From Akkermansia muciniphila (GTDB lineage Bacteria > Verrucomicrobiota > Verrucomicrobiia > Verrucomicrobiales > Akkermansiaceae): a stretch of 64,000 nt of DNA. Position 1 is the stretch's first letter, and every line of letters starts with the position of its first letter. The stretch lies in the NCBI GenBank assembly GCA_947624785.1, contig CANQLV010000004.1:1-64000 (forward strand). The letters run 5' to 3'. Below, piece after piece: positions 41,633-51,182 of this stretch. The notes under the pieces were generated by a model, which saw only the letters and a program-made list of their open reading frames with translations, searched no databases and was not told the origin of the DNA. A program made the position numbers and the translations under genes.

Positions 41633-42886
41633 ATGTCCACTCTCCATCCCTTCCCCGCCCTGCGCCCTCCCCGGGAACTGGCCGCTCGGGTTTCCTCCCT
41701 CCCCTATGACGTCATGAACCACCGGGAGGCCAGGGAAATGGCCGCCGGAAACGACGCCTCCTTCCTCCACATCTGCCGCTCCGACATCGACACGGACGAA
41801 GCCGCCATCCACGCCCCGGAAACCTATGCCAAGGCGCGGGAAAACCTGGAAGCGTTCGTCCGCAGGGGCTACCTCGTCCGGGATGAAAAACCTTCCTTCT
41901 ACATCTACCGCCAGATCATGTGGGGACGCGTGCAGACGGGCATCGTCGGCTGCGCCTCCGTGGATGAATACGCCAGCGGCGTCATCAAGAAGCATGAACT
42001 GACCCGCAGGGAAAAGGAGCTGGACCGCATTGAGCACTTTGACGCCTGTTCCGCCCAGACGGAGCCGGTATTCTTGGCCTACCGCAAGCACGAGGGCCTT
42101 TCCGGCATCATCCGGGAATGGATCAAATTCCACAAGCCGGAGTACGATTTCACCACGGACGACGGCGTCACCCACATCCTTTGGCCCGTCTCCGATTCCG
42201 GCACGGTGGAAGCCATCCGCAAAGGCTTTGAAGAAGTGGACGCCCTTTACATCGCGGACGGCCATCACCGTACGGCGTCCAGCGCCGCCGTTTCCGGCAG
42301 GCGGCGCAAGGAGCACCCGGACTACACGGGACAGGAGGAATTCAATTACCTGATGGCCGTCGTCTTCTGTGACGAAGACCTCTTCATCATGGACTACAAC
42401 CGCGTCGTGCGCGACCTGAACGGCCTGTCCAGGGAAGAATTCCTGGAAAAGCTCCGCGCCTCCTTTGACGTGGCGCCTGCGGACGCCGTTCCCGGAGAAG
42501 GATACGCCCCCCGCGCCAAGCACGAATTCGGCATGTACCTGGACGGCCGGTGGTACTCCGTCACCGCCAAACCGGGAACCTTCCCGGCGGACCATCCCAT
42601 CGAAAGCCTGGACTGCGCCATTCTCCAGGCGAATGTGCTGGCCCCCATCTTGGGCATTGACGATCCGCGCACGAGCGACCGCGTCGACTTCGTAGGCGGC
42701 ATCCGCGGCCTGGGAGAACTGGAACGCCGCTGCGCCGGAGAAATGGCGCTGGCCTTCTCCCTGTACCCCGTCACCATGGACGACCTCTTCCGCGTGGCGG
42801 ACGCCGGGGAAATCATGCCCCCCAAGTCCACGTGGTTTGAGCCCAAGCTGCGCAGCGGGCTTTTTGTCCACACCATTGAACAATAA
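41633..42886 (+). CDS. DUF1015 family protein (serine-pathway neighbour)
   Basis: The 417-aa product starts HPFPALRPPRELAARVSSLPYDVMNHREAREMA, the hallmark opening of DUF1015, and has IYRQIMWGRVQTGIVGCASV, the central RIEHFDACSAQTEPVFLAY, YIADGHHRTASSAAV and a C-terminal FVGGIRGLGEL. Members are often next to serA and serC. They have been proposed to act in serine metabolism, and some as SerK-like kinases; the ADGHHR motif recalls the HxxR site of ParB/SerK proteins. The gene lies 20 bases before serA. Confidence 0.88.
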   Translation: MSTLHPFPALRPPRELAARVSSLPYDVMNHREAREMAAGNDASFLHICRSDIDTDEAAIHAPETYAKARENLEAFVRRGYLVRDEKPSFYIYRQIMWGRVQTGIVGCASVDEYASGVIKKHELTRREKELDRIEHFDACSAQTEPVFLAYRKHEGLSGIIREWIKFHKPEYDFTTDDGVTHILWPVSDSGTVEAIRKGFEEVDALYIADGHHRTASSAAVSGRRRKEHPDYTGQEEFNYLMAVVFCDEDLFIMDYNRVVRDLNGLSREEFLEKLRASFDVAPADAVPGEGYAPRAKHEFGMYLDGRWYSVTAKPGTFPADHPIESLDCAILQANVLAPILGIDDPRTSDRVDFVGGIRGLGELERRCAGEMALAFSLYPVTMDDLFRVADAGEIMPPKSTWFEPKLRSGLFVHTIEQ

Positions 42887-42905
42887 CATTTTCCACCATA
42901 TCAAC

Positions 42906-44477
42906 ATGAACAAGGTTCTTATTCCCACCAAACTCTCCGACGTAGCGGCCAACACGCTTAAAACGGCCGGCTATGAAGTCGTCCAGGATGCCGATACGCC
43001 CTTGGAAGAACAAGCCGCCGCCCATCCGGACACCGTGGCCCTGATCGTCCGCAGTGAAAAAGTCACTCCGGAAATCATGGACGCCCTCCCCTCCCTGAAG
43101 CTCGTCATCCGCGCAGGAGCCGGCTACGACAACATTGACATCGTGTACGCCCGCAAGAAAAATGTGGACGTCATGAACACCCCCGGCGCCAACTCCAACG
43201 CCGTGGCGGAGGAAGTCATGGCCATGATTCTGGCGTATTACCGCCACATCGTCCAGGCGGACGCCACCACGAGGGAAGGCCTGTGGGAAAAGAAAAAATA
43301 CATGGGCAGCGAGCTGACCAAAAAAACCGTGGGCATCATCGGCCTGGGCAACATCGGCCGCAACCTCGTCAAGCGCCTCCAGGGATTTGAACCCACCCTG
43401 CTGGGCTACGACCACTTCCTGGCCCGCCAGCGCGCCCTGAACATCGGCGTCACCCCCACCAGCATTGAAGACATCTTCTCCCAGTGCGACATCATCACCC
43501 TGCACGTTCCGGGCGGCCCCTCCACCCACCACATGGTGAATGCGGAACTTATCGACAGCATGAAGGACGGCGCGGTGCTCATCAATTGCTCCCGCTACGG
43601 CGTGGTGGATGAAGAAGCACTGGCCGCCGCCAAGGCTGCGGGCAAAAACATCGGCTACCTGACGGACGTCCACCCCAAGGACGCGCCCGGTGAAAAACCC
43701 TCCGCCGCCGTGGCTGACCTCATCCTTCCCCACCTGGGCGCCAACACCCGGGAGGCCAACATGAAGGCGGCCAAGCGCGCCGCGGAACAGATGGTGGCCT
43801 ACTTCTCCGACGGAGACACCTCCTGCGTGGTGAACGGGGAATCCCCCACCGGCCTCAATCCGGCCCATCTCCAACTGGCGTTCCTGCTCGCCGCCCTGGC
43901 CCGCAAGGCCGGAGGCAACAAGCCTATCCGCCGGGTGGAATGCACCTTCTACGGCAACCTGCGCGTCTTCCGCAAATGGTTCACGGCCCCCATTCTGGAA
44001 GGGCTGCTGCCGCACGCGGAAAAGGGCCTCATGCCCGCCGCCGCGGAAGAATCTCTGCGGGAGCACGGCATTGTCTTCAAGGCGCGGGAGCCCAAGGACG
44101 ACAAGCCCTATGAAGATTCCATCACGCTGGACGTGGCGATGGAGGATGAAGGGGAATATTTCAACACCAGCGTGCGCGGCGTGGTGACGGAAGGCATTCC
44201 CATGGTCTCCCGCCTGAACAACTTCAACGGGCTGTACGCGGACCTGCGCGGCACGACGCTGTTCCTGCATTACAAGGACCGTCCGGGCATCATCGCCACC
44301 ATCGGCTCCGCCCTGTACTCCAACGGCATCAACATTGACAACATCGCCGCTCCGGCCGATCACGCCACGCGGGAAGCCTTGGCCGTCCTCAAGACCAACA
44401 AGCCCGTTTCCGATGAGTTGCTGAACAAGATTGCGGAAGAGATAGACGCCATCTCCGCCTTCTCCCTGAATCTTTAA
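42906..44477 (+). CDS. serA: D-3-phosphoglycerate dehydrogenase
   Basis: This enzyme oxidises 3-phosphoglycerate to 3-phosphohydroxypyruvate, the first step of serine synthesis, with NAD. The ATG at 42906 gives 523 aa, the long form. Motifs: LVIRAGAGYDNID, NTPGANSNAVAEEVMAMIL, the NAD loop VGIIGLGNIGRNL (residues 142-154), HVPGGPSTHHMVN, and NCSRYGVVDEEAL. The C-terminal half has the intervening domain and a final ACT domain (TLFLHYKDRPGIIATIGSALYSNGINIDNI), which commonly senses serine. The 3' end is followed by a hairpin at 44521. Confidence 0.95.
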   Translation: MNKVLIPTKLSDVAANTLKTAGYEVVQDADTPLEEQAAAHPDTVALIVRSEKVTPEIMDALPSLKLVIRAGAGYDNIDIVYARKKNVDVMNTPGANSNAVAEEVMAMILAYYRHIVQADATTREGLWEKKKYMGSELTKKTVGIIGLGNIGRNLVKRLQGFEPTLLGYDHFLARQRALNIGVTPTSIEDIFSQCDIITLHVPGGPSTHHMVNAELIDSMKDGAVLINCSRYGVVDEEALAAAKAAGKNIGYLTDVHPKDAPGEKPSAAVADLILPHLGANTREANMKAAKRAAEQMVAYFSDGDTSCVVNGESPTGLNPAHLQLAFLLAALARKAGGNKPIRRVECTFYGNLRVFRKWFTAPILEGLLPHAEKGLMPAAAEESLREHGIVFKAREPKDDKPYEDSITLDVAMEDEGEYFNTSVRGVVTEGIPMVSRLNNFNGLYADLRGTTLFLHYKDRPGIIATIGSALYSNGINIDNIAAPADHATREALAVLKTNKPVSDELLNKIAEEIDAISAFSLNL

Positions 44478-44520
44478 CAGGGATAGACGCTTTTCCGGAC
44501 TATTCCGGAACCAGTCTTCC

Positions 44521-44568
44521 AGGCAGCCCGCTTCCCCGCCATCTCCGGAGGGAGGCGGCCTGCCTTTA
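44521..44568 (+). terminator. probable terminator after serA
   Basis: AGGCAG (44521-44526) pairs with CTGCCT (44560-44565) and CCGC with GCGG inside, with one mismatch. TTTATTTCT follows. The stem is imperfect. Confidence 0.45.
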
Positions 44569-44632
44569 TTTCTGCCATATTGACAAGGCACACTCATTTT
44601 TGTACTTTTACCCGAATCGTTGGAACACTCTC

Positions 44633-45682
44633 ATGCGCTATGTACTGCTTCTCCTGACCATTTTAACCGCCGGACTCTCCGTCTGGTATTACCAAAACCA
44701 TATCTCCCCGGAAGGAAAGGAACTGGCCGCCCGGAAAACAGCCATGGAACAGGAGGCCGTAGTATTGGAGAAAACCGTCAGCCAGACCCGGAAGAAACTG
44801 GATGAAGCCCAGGACGCCACCCGGGCGGCGGAAGAGGCCATGGAAAAATTCCAGGAAACCTATCTTGAACAGAAAAGACGGCAGCAGCAGGAAGCCCAGG
44901 TTGCCGCCTACCAAAAAAGCATGGAGGACCAGCAGGAGGAAGTGAAGGAACACGACCAGAAGATTGACCAGCTGCGCCGCCGCATGAGCAGGCAGAGGGA
45001 AAACTCCAAGTCCGCCAGGGAAGAACTGCTTCAAAAGAGGGAGGGAATGAAAACCCTGCTTGCGAAGTTGGCCGACAAGCAGAGAAGCATTCAGGCGGAA
45101 CTGGGGCAGGCCGAACGGGAACTGGCCAAGAACCGGGAGGATGCCAAAGCCAAAAAGAAATTTTCAGGAGCCGCTCCCCAGAAAGGGAACATCTCGGAAC
45201 TTCAGTCGCAAATGGCCTTCATTCGCCTGAAAACCTCCGCCACAAAGAAAAAAATGCAGGCTCTGGACGCCGCCCTGGAAGCTCTGGAAGAAAAAACCGG
45301 CAAGCAGCAGCTACTGATGCAGAAAGCGGAGGAAAAACTCACCGAACAGAAAAACAAGACCTTTACCGACGCTGACCGGGAAGAAACCGCCGCCCCGGAC
45401 CCGGGAGATGACGAGCTGCTGGCTACAGCCGGATACAGGGAACAGTCCAAAACCGTCCGGAACGCTCTGGAACAAGCCCGGAAAGAAGAGGAACAGGCAT
45501 CCCGGACCTATGACGAGGCCCGGGCTGAAATGCGCAAGTCTTCCAGAGAAGAAGTGAAAAAACTGGAGAAGGAGGAAAAGGACCATGCCTCCTTCCAGAA
45601 GCTGTTCACGGGCGCGGCGTCCGTCGTGGGATTCATCCTCCTTCTGTTCACGGTGGGGGCCTTCCGCCGCAGCAACGGCTGA
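44633..45682 (+). CDS. coiled-coil protein with membrane segments at both ends
   Basis: The ATG at 44633 gives 349 aa; the open frame reaches a TTG at 44600. It has one N-terminal membrane segment (YVLLLLTILTAGLSVWYY), about 280 residues of Lys/Glu/Gln-rich coiled coil (KTAMEQEAVVLEKTVSQTRKKLDEAQDAT...) and a C-terminal membrane segment (GAASVVGFILLLFTVGAF). The two anchors would form a looped coiled coil, probably on the periplasmic side. No domain is recognised. It stands alone between serA and queE. Confidence 0.75.
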   Translation: MRYVLLLLTILTAGLSVWYYQNHISPEGKELAARKTAMEQEAVVLEKTVSQTRKKLDEAQDATRAAEEAMEKFQETYLEQKRRQQQEAQVAAYQKSMEDQQEEVKEHDQKIDQLRRRMSRQRENSKSAREELLQKREGMKTLLAKLADKQRSIQAELGQAERELAKNREDAKAKKKFSGAAPQKGNISELQSQMAFIRLKTSATKKKMQALDAALEALEEKTGKQQLLMQKAEEKLTEQKNKTFTDADREETAAPDPGDDELLATAGYREQSKTVRNALEQARKEEEQASRTYDEARAEMRKSSREEVKKLEKEEKDHASFQKLFTGAASVVGFILLLFTVGAFRRSNG

Positions 45683-45785
45683 GAATGAAGAAAAGCCCCT
45701 GCTCCCGTTTGCCGCTCTTCCGGCGGCCTCCGCAGGGAGGCGTTGACGGGCGGCAGGGATATGGTAGTCTCAGGCCAGCCTGATC

Positions 45786-46469
45786 ATGCTCACACTGGCC
45801 CAGCTTCACGGACAACCGGAAATCTTCCATTCCATCCAGGGGGAAGGCGTCTCCCAGGGAACTCCCTGCGTCTTTCTGCGCCTGGCAGGCTGCAACCTGG
45901 CCTGTTCCTGGTGTGACACGGCGTACTCCTGGAACGGCACGGCTCCCGGCGTGCGGCTCACGCCTGAAAAGGCGGCGGAACTGGTGCTTCGTTACCCATG
46001 CCGCCGCCTGGTCCTGACCGGAGGGGAACCGCTCATTCAGCAAAAAGCCCTTCCCTCCCTGCTGCGCCTGTTGCCGGATCATGCCGTGGAGCTGGAGACC
46101 AACGGCACCATCATGCCGGATGCGGAACTGCTGGAACGCATCACGCAATTCAACGTGTCTCCCAAACTCTCCCACTCCGGCAATGAAACCGCCAGAACAT
46201 GGAAGCCGGACATCCTGCGCCGTCTGGCTACCACGGAAAGAGCGTGGTTCAAATTCGTAGCGGCGTGCGAGGAAGATGTAAAAACCGCCCTGCGGCAGGC
46301 TTCCGGGGCCGGCATTCCCGCAGAACGCGTCCTGCTCATGCCACTGGCCTCCACACGGGAGGAACTGGACGCCAGGCGCGCGCAGACGGTGGAATGGTGC
46401 CTCCGCTATGGCCTCCGCTTTTCAGACCGCCTGCACATCGCCATCTGGGACAGCAAAAAGGGCGTTTGA
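45786..46469 (+). CDS. queE: 7-carboxy-7-deazaguanine synthase
   Basis: QueE is a radical-SAM enzyme that turns 6-carboxytetrahydropterin into 7-carboxy-7-deazaguanine in the queuosine pathway. The 227-aa product has EIFHSIQGEGVSQGTPCVFLRLAGCNLACSWCDTAYSWNG, with the CX3CX2C cluster ligands Cys36, Cys40 and Cys43, and LVLTGGEPL (GGE motif). The QGEG and WCDT blocks are diagnostic. Its last codons overlap a hairpin that reads as a terminator for the convergent rho gene. queA at the right edge acts later in the same pathway. Confidence 0.95.
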   Translation: MLTLAQLHGQPEIFHSIQGEGVSQGTPCVFLRLAGCNLACSWCDTAYSWNGTAPGVRLTPEKAAELVLRYPCRRLVLTGGEPLIQQKALPSLLRLLPDHAVELETNGTIMPDAELLERITQFNVSPKLSHSGNETARTWKPDILRRLATTERAWFKFVAACEEDVKTALRQASGAGIPAERVLLMPLASTREELDARRAQTVEWCLRYGLRFSDRLHIAIWDSKKGV

Positions 46470-46479
46470 AAACGCCCTT
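46455..46479 (-). terminator. terminator of rho, overlapping the queE 3' end
   Basis: AAGGGCGT (46458-46465) pairs with ACGCCCTT (46472-46479). On the minus strand it is followed by a short T run (five). The stem covers the queE stop codon (46467-46469), so queE and rho end against each other. Confidence 0.7.
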
Positions 46480-46549
46480 GATTAGTCAAAGGAACATATT
46501 CCTTGGCCGAAATCCTGCGTGGAACTCTCCACCCCATCATTCCGGCAGC

Positions 46550-48541
46550 TTATGCCTTCTGCTTCAGGTCCAGTAGCATCTGGGCGTTGCTGGGGTACTT
46601 GTTCAGGAAAAACAGGAAGCGTTCCATGGCCTCTACAGGCTTGTGCCCCGCCAGCGCGCGGCGGATCAGGTTCATCTTGTACAGCCACGCCTCCGGCATG
46701 ATGAGTTCTTCCCGGCGCGTTCCCGATTTCAGGATATCCACGGCCGGGAAGATATACTGCTCCGCAATGCGGCGGTTCAGGACAAGCTCCATGTTGCCCG
46801 TACCCTTGAACTCCTGGAAAATCAGGTCATCCATGCGGCTGTTGGTTTCCACGAGTGCAGTGGCGATGATGGTCAGGGAACCGGCCTGCCGCGTATTGCG
46901 GGCGGCGGCAAAAAGACGGCGGGGCATTTCCAGCGCGCGGGCATCAATGCCGCCGGACATGGTGCGTCCACTTCCCTTGTCCGCGTTATTATAGGCACGG
47001 GCAAGGCGCGTGATGGAATCCATCAGCAGGAAAACATGCTGGCCGGCTTCCACAAGCCGCTTGGCGCGCTCAATGCAAAGCTCCGCCATGCGGCAGTGAT
47101 CGCGCACCCTGCCGTCATTGGAAGAGGCGTACACCTCGGCTCCGGGGAGGGAACGCTTGAACTCCGTCACTTCTTCCGGGCGTTCATCCACCAGCAGCAC
47201 CATCAGGTGGATGGAATCCTTGTAATTCTCCAGAATGGCTTCCGCCATGTGCTGCAACAGCGTCGTCTTCCCCGCGCGGGGCGGAGAAACGATCAGGCCG
47301 CGCTGGCCGCGCCCGATCGGCGCAATCAGGTCCAGCGTGCGCGTGGTATAGCGCTCCGGACGGGTTTCAAAGGAAATACGCTTATTCGGATTGACCGCCT
47401 TGAGCTCTTCAAAATGCGGGCTCTTGCGGGCCTTCTCCGGAGCATCTCCGTTGACGGCGGAGATCTCCGTCAGAAGAATGCCGCGGTCATGGCGGCAGGC
47501 TTGTCCATGCACCCACACGGCGGGGCGCAGGCCGAACTTGCGGATCATGTCCTGCGGAACGTACACGGCTTCCGCAAAAGCGTCAAAATCATTATCCGGC
47601 TTCCTTAAAAAGCCGAATCCCTTGTTCGTGATTTCCAGCAGGCCGTCCACCGGTTCCGGGGGAGCCAGCTCACGGGGAGCATTATTCTGGGGAGCGTTTC
47701 CCTCCTGGTGATTATTGTTCCAGCGGTTTTTAACCCGGTCATTGCCGTTCCTGCCATTGCGGCCGTCCTGCCGGTTGTTCCGGTTCTTGTTGAAACGGTC
47801 GTTGTTATTGCGGCGGTTCTGTCTCTCAAAACGCTGCCTTTGCGGCTCATTCGTCCGATGGGATTCCCGCGCGGCATCTCCGGAGAAATCCGTCGCGCCT
47901 TCCTGCACCACCTTGATGGACGGAGCGGCAGAATCCGCATCCGGCTCCGGCTCCTGTACCCGCGGTTTTCTCACAAACCTCTGGCGGATCACCTTCGGCC
48001 TGCCTCCTTCAGACTGTGCCGGAGCAGACTCCGCAGGACCGGCGGCCGGTTCGGCAGGCGCCATGGGAACGGCAGCGGCCGTTTTGGCGTCCTCTGCGGC
48101 ATCGCCCTCAGGCGCAACAGCCTTGGTGGAACGCCTGCGCACCGGCTTGACGGGAGCTTCCGTTACGGGAACATCAGGGGAACCGGCAATTTCCGGAACT
48201 TCCTCCACGGGCTTCTTGCGGGGTCGCCCGCGCCGGGGCTTGGCAGGAACTTCCTCCGTCCCTTCCTCCGCCGGAATTTCAGCGCTGCTTTTGCGGGCGG
48301 TCTTCTTCTGCGGCGCATCCGTGCCTTCCATCCCTTCACCCGCCAATTCCGGAACCTTCTTCCTTGCCGTCCGCTTGCGGGGGGCCGGGGAAGAATCCTG
48401 TTCCGTCCCGGAAACTTCCGCAACGGCACGGGACTCTGCCGGAGCTTCCGCCGCAGACTTGGCTCTGCGGACAATACGTTTTTTGGGCGACGGCTCCGGA
48501 GAAACCTGTTCCGGAGTCAAATCTGGGGGGGTATCAGACAT
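46550..48541 (-). CDS. rho: transcription termination factor Rho with long disordered N-terminal extension
   Basis: Rho is the hexameric RNA helicase that ends transcription. The 663-aa product is much longer than the about 420-aa E. coli protein. Residues 1-290 are low in complexity: Lys/Arg/Glu/Pro/Ala-rich, with an AT-hook-like PRRGRPRKK at about 102-110 and an Asn/Arg-rich block at about 240-285. The core follows: RNA-binding GFGFLR, Walker A SPPRAGKTTLL (residues 419-429), LLVDERPEEVTE, MDSITRLARAYN and DARALEMPRRLF. Related insertions are known in gut Bacteroidota. It is 51 bases downstream of yebC on the same strand. Confidence 0.96.
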   Translation of the reverse strand: MSDTPPDLTPEQVSPEPSPKKRIVRRAKSAAEAPAESRAVAEVSGTEQDSSPAPRKRTARKKVPELAGEGMEGTDAPQKKTARKSSAEIPAEEGTEEVPAKPRRGRPRKKPVEEVPEIAGSPDVPVTEAPVKPVRRRSTKAVAPEGDAAEDAKTAAAVPMAPAEPAAGPAESAPAQSEGGRPKVIRQRFVRKPRVQEPEPDADSAAPSIKVVQEGATDFSGDAARESHRTNEPQRQRFERQNRRNNNDRFNKNRNNRQDGRNGRNGNDRVKNRWNNNHQEGNAPQNNAPRELAPPEPVDGLLEITNKGFGFLRKPDNDFDAFAEAVYVPQDMIRKFGLRPAVWVHGQACRHDRGILLTEISAVNGDAPEKARKSPHFEELKAVNPNKRISFETRPERYTTRTLDLIAPIGRGQRGLIVSPPRAGKTTLLQHMAEAILENYKDSIHLMVLLVDERPEEVTEFKRSLPGAEVYASSNDGRVRDHCRMAELCIERAKRLVEAGQHVFLLMDSITRLARAYNNADKGSGRTMSGGIDARALEMPRRLFAAARNTRQAGSLTIIATALVETNSRMDDLIFQEFKGTGNMELVLNRRIAEQYIFPAVDILKSGTRREELIMPEAWLYKMNLIRRALAGHKPVEAMERFLFFLNKYPSNAQMLLDLKQKA

Positions 48542-48592
48542 GGAAAAGAAAATTGGACTGCAACAACAGGCGTCTCCTGAAAGACAACGGCG

Positions 48593-49348
48593 TTAGTCAA
48601 GCTGTTCGAGGATTTCTTCCGCCACGTCGAAATTGGAGAAGACGTTCAGCGCGTCATCGTAATCGTCCAGCGCTTCATACAGGCGCAGGGCGGCCTTCGC
48701 CGTTTCCAGATCGTTAATCACGGAAACGTTCTGCGCCACGGAAATCAGCTTCATGGAAATCACCGTATGCCCGGCCTCGCGCAGGGCGGCGCACACATTG
48801 TTCAACTCCGTCGGGTCCGTAACAAACACCCATTCATTGTCGGAATCACCCTGCTCCACATCGTCCGCGCCGCATTCCAGCGCCAGGTCCATCGCGGAAT
48901 CCTCCGTAAGGCCTTCCGCCATGATGCGGGCCTCTCCCTTGCGTTCAAACTGGTAGGCCACGGAACCGGGCGTGCCGATGCTGCCCCCGTTCTTGGTAAA
49001 CAGGGTGCGCAGCTCGGAAGCGGAACGGTTCGTGTTATCCGTCGCCACTTCAATCAGGAAAGCCGTACCCGCCGGGCCGTAGCCTTCATAAGTAATCTCC
49101 TGGATGGTGGCGCCGCCCAGTTCCCCGGTGCCTTTCTTGATGGCGCGTTCAATATTCTCCTTGGGGGTGGACACGGCCTTGGCCCCGTCAATGGCAGCCC
49201 TCAGGCGAGGGTTCAGATCAGGATCTCCGCCGCCGCTCTTGGCGGCCAGCATGATTTCATGGGCAAAGCGGGCAAACACCTTGCCCTTCTTGGCATCTTC
49301 CTTAGCCTTAACGTACTTGATCTTAGACCATTTATTATGTCCTGACAT
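48593..49348 (-). CDS. yebC: YebC/PmpR family transcriptional/translational regulator
   Basis: The ATG at 49348 gives 251 aa and the classic YebC start MSGHNKWSKIKYVKAKEDAKKGKVFARFAHEI; the open frame reaches 49447. Other diagnostic parts are GGGDPDLNPRLRAAIDGAKAVSTPKENIERAIKKG, YEGYGPAGTAFLIEVATDNTNR and a C-terminal EADDVEQGDSD-like acidic block. YebC proteins bind DNA and, as shown for some, help translation of polyproline and slow ribosomes. It precedes rho on the minus strand. The leader upstream is unusually long. Confidence 0.94.
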   Translation of the reverse strand: MSGHNKWSKIKYVKAKEDAKKGKVFARFAHEIMLAAKSGGGDPDLNPRLRAAIDGAKAVSTPKENIERAIKKGTGELGGATIQEITYEGYGPAGTAFLIEVATDNTNRSASELRTLFTKNGGSIGTPGSVAYQFERKGEARIMAEGLTEDSAMDLALECGADDVEQGDSDNEWVFVTDPTELNNVCAALREAGHTVISMKLISVAQNVSVINDLETAKAALRLYEALDDYDDALNVFSNFDVAEEILEQLD

Positions 49349-49769
49349 AGAATTGGGAATAATAGTAAGTGTATGTGAAAAGAGACAAACTAACAAGTGG
49401 AACTGTTCTTCAACCCGGGCGAACACATTGTCTTTCGCAAATACCACGCAGGAAGGGAATCAGGGTGCGGCCATCCGTAAATACGTTACAGGGACCGGAT
49501 ACTCTGCCGGGGAACACGCCGCGCACCCTCAGGGGTTCCGGCTACCGCTTGGCAGTCACTCTCAACACACGCAAAATAACGTATTCCCCAGCATTGGCAA
49601 CACTTTTTTAGGTCACGGAAGCATGCAAGCACCCCCCAGGGAACCGAATAAACAATTCCTCCCACAGTCTGGAGGAATCATTCTACGGAAAGGCTGCCCG
49701 TCTTGTTTAATTTGATGAAAGAGCGAGCATCTCCAAGAAAAGATGGACGACCGCTTTATCGCTTCTTCG
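49349..49769. other. gene-free region upstream of yebC with possible RNA structure
   Basis: This stretch of 421 bases holds no convincing ORF. AGGGTGCG (49462-49469) pairs perfectly with CGCACCCT (49522-49529), and inside it ATCCG (49473-49477) pairs with CGGAT (49496-49500). I cannot match this to a known riboswitch or small RNA. It would be in the yebC leader if transcription starts upstream of 49530. Confidence 0.35.
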
Positions 49770-51000
49770 TTAGTCCGCGTCACGTTCTATTATTTCCCCT
49801 TCATCCCGGTTATCGAGCTCATAGCAGGTAACATCTTCGTTTAACATGGAATAATAACTATATGGCTCTTCCTTTTCCAAAGGTCCTTTCCTTGCTTTTT
49901 GAAAATGCTTCAATTCCCTGCCATGCTCATCAAAATAACTGATCTGCTGGAATCCATGTTCCGGATAGGAAAAACGGATAATAACACACTTCATTAAATG
50001 ATCGGAACTTAACTCTCCATTTTCGTCGTAATAGCGGATTTCCTTTACGGCACGGCCTCCTCCCAAATCACTTTCCGGTTCATAATGGTCTACGCAACGC
50101 CGGGCCCACCCCTGGAGGCCACGAGTCAACCGGCCAAACTTGTCCGTATATTCAGCTTCCGCCATATCGTAGGGTTCCAGATAATATCTGGACCGCAGTA
50201 GATCCTCAGGAAGATAAAGCCATCTTTCACATTCATCATTAAAATCTCCCCTTTAAATAAAAAGTCTTTCGGCCAGAAGATGTTACTTCCGCCTCCCATC
50301 CCTGGTGTACTTCACGGCACACCACCCCCGCTTTAAAAGCGGGAGTGGCTTTATACTGATGATAATGGATCATGTTTCCAAAAGGAAAAACCGCCGGACG
50401 GGAAATATCAACCGGTTCATCAGACGTATCAAAGAATGTTTCTTTGACGACAGCATCTCCTTTGACCAATACATCTCCCCGGTGATAGCCGTGAAGACAC
50501 GGACATGGTTTTCCGGACGCATCATAAAACGCGACGCTTTGGTGACCTCTATTACGTTCTACTATCCTTAAATGAAATCCCAAATCTTCCAGTGCACATA
50601 TTTTCCCGTCTTTGGAAAAAAACAGTTCCTGATATACCTGATGATCTTCTGTATGACGAAAATTATTCCGGCTCACATCATAAACTTTCTTGGGGTAAAA
50701 CTGTGACAAAAGTCCTAAAAAACCTGTTTAAGCAACCTTCTCCGCCGGAAGTCTTCCCATATGCCATAAAGTGATGCTTAATCTCAAATACTGTTCTCGT
50801 CCACGCCATTCCAAAGACTCCAGATTTACATCCTTGCCGTCGAAATCAGGATACCGGGAATTATCATAGGAAGGATAATTACGCATGGTATCAGCATACC
50901 CGGCAATAGATACATATGCTTCTCTATTGATCATCAGCCGGCCCTCCACCTGAGAAAAGAGACCAAGGCATATTAAAAAAGCATATTTATAATATTTCAT
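49770..51000 (-). pseudogene. decayed copy of the YD-like repeat protein at 52171-53475
   Basis: Three pieces on the minus strand align in order with the intact protein: 51000-50728 (signal peptide and N-terminal part), 50709-50239 and 50165-49770. The first two are in the same frame and separated by an in-frame TAA where the intact copy has Gln (KQGEF against A-stop-TGF). Between the second and third, eight bases are missing near 50245 (ATTTGGCGATTGGAATG in the intact gene, ATTTTAATG here), which shifts the frame. The preserved parts are still close to the intact copy (FYLKGRF; EAEYTDKFGRLTRGL), so decay is recent. The pieces are not separate genes. Confidence 0.8.
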
Positions 51001-51182
51001 ATTTTAATTCTGGATATATATGATTTTCACTAATCCATTTTCATACCATTCCTTCATAACACTTAATCATCATTCATTTTTATTAAATATATTTCAATAA
51101 AATTAAATAATGAATAAGATACTTCTAAATGGAATTCTATATTCAAAAAGCATATTGAGTAATGAAGAAAAAGTTCATGGAA

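Noticed and set aside
49462..49529. Known riboswitch or SRP/6S RNA
   Set aside because: The pairing is real but none of the conserved loop motifs of the classes I checked by eye (TPP, FMN, SAM, SRP) is present.
49770..51000. Three short genes on the minus strand
   Set aside because: They align in order to one intact protein and are pieces of a single decayed gene.
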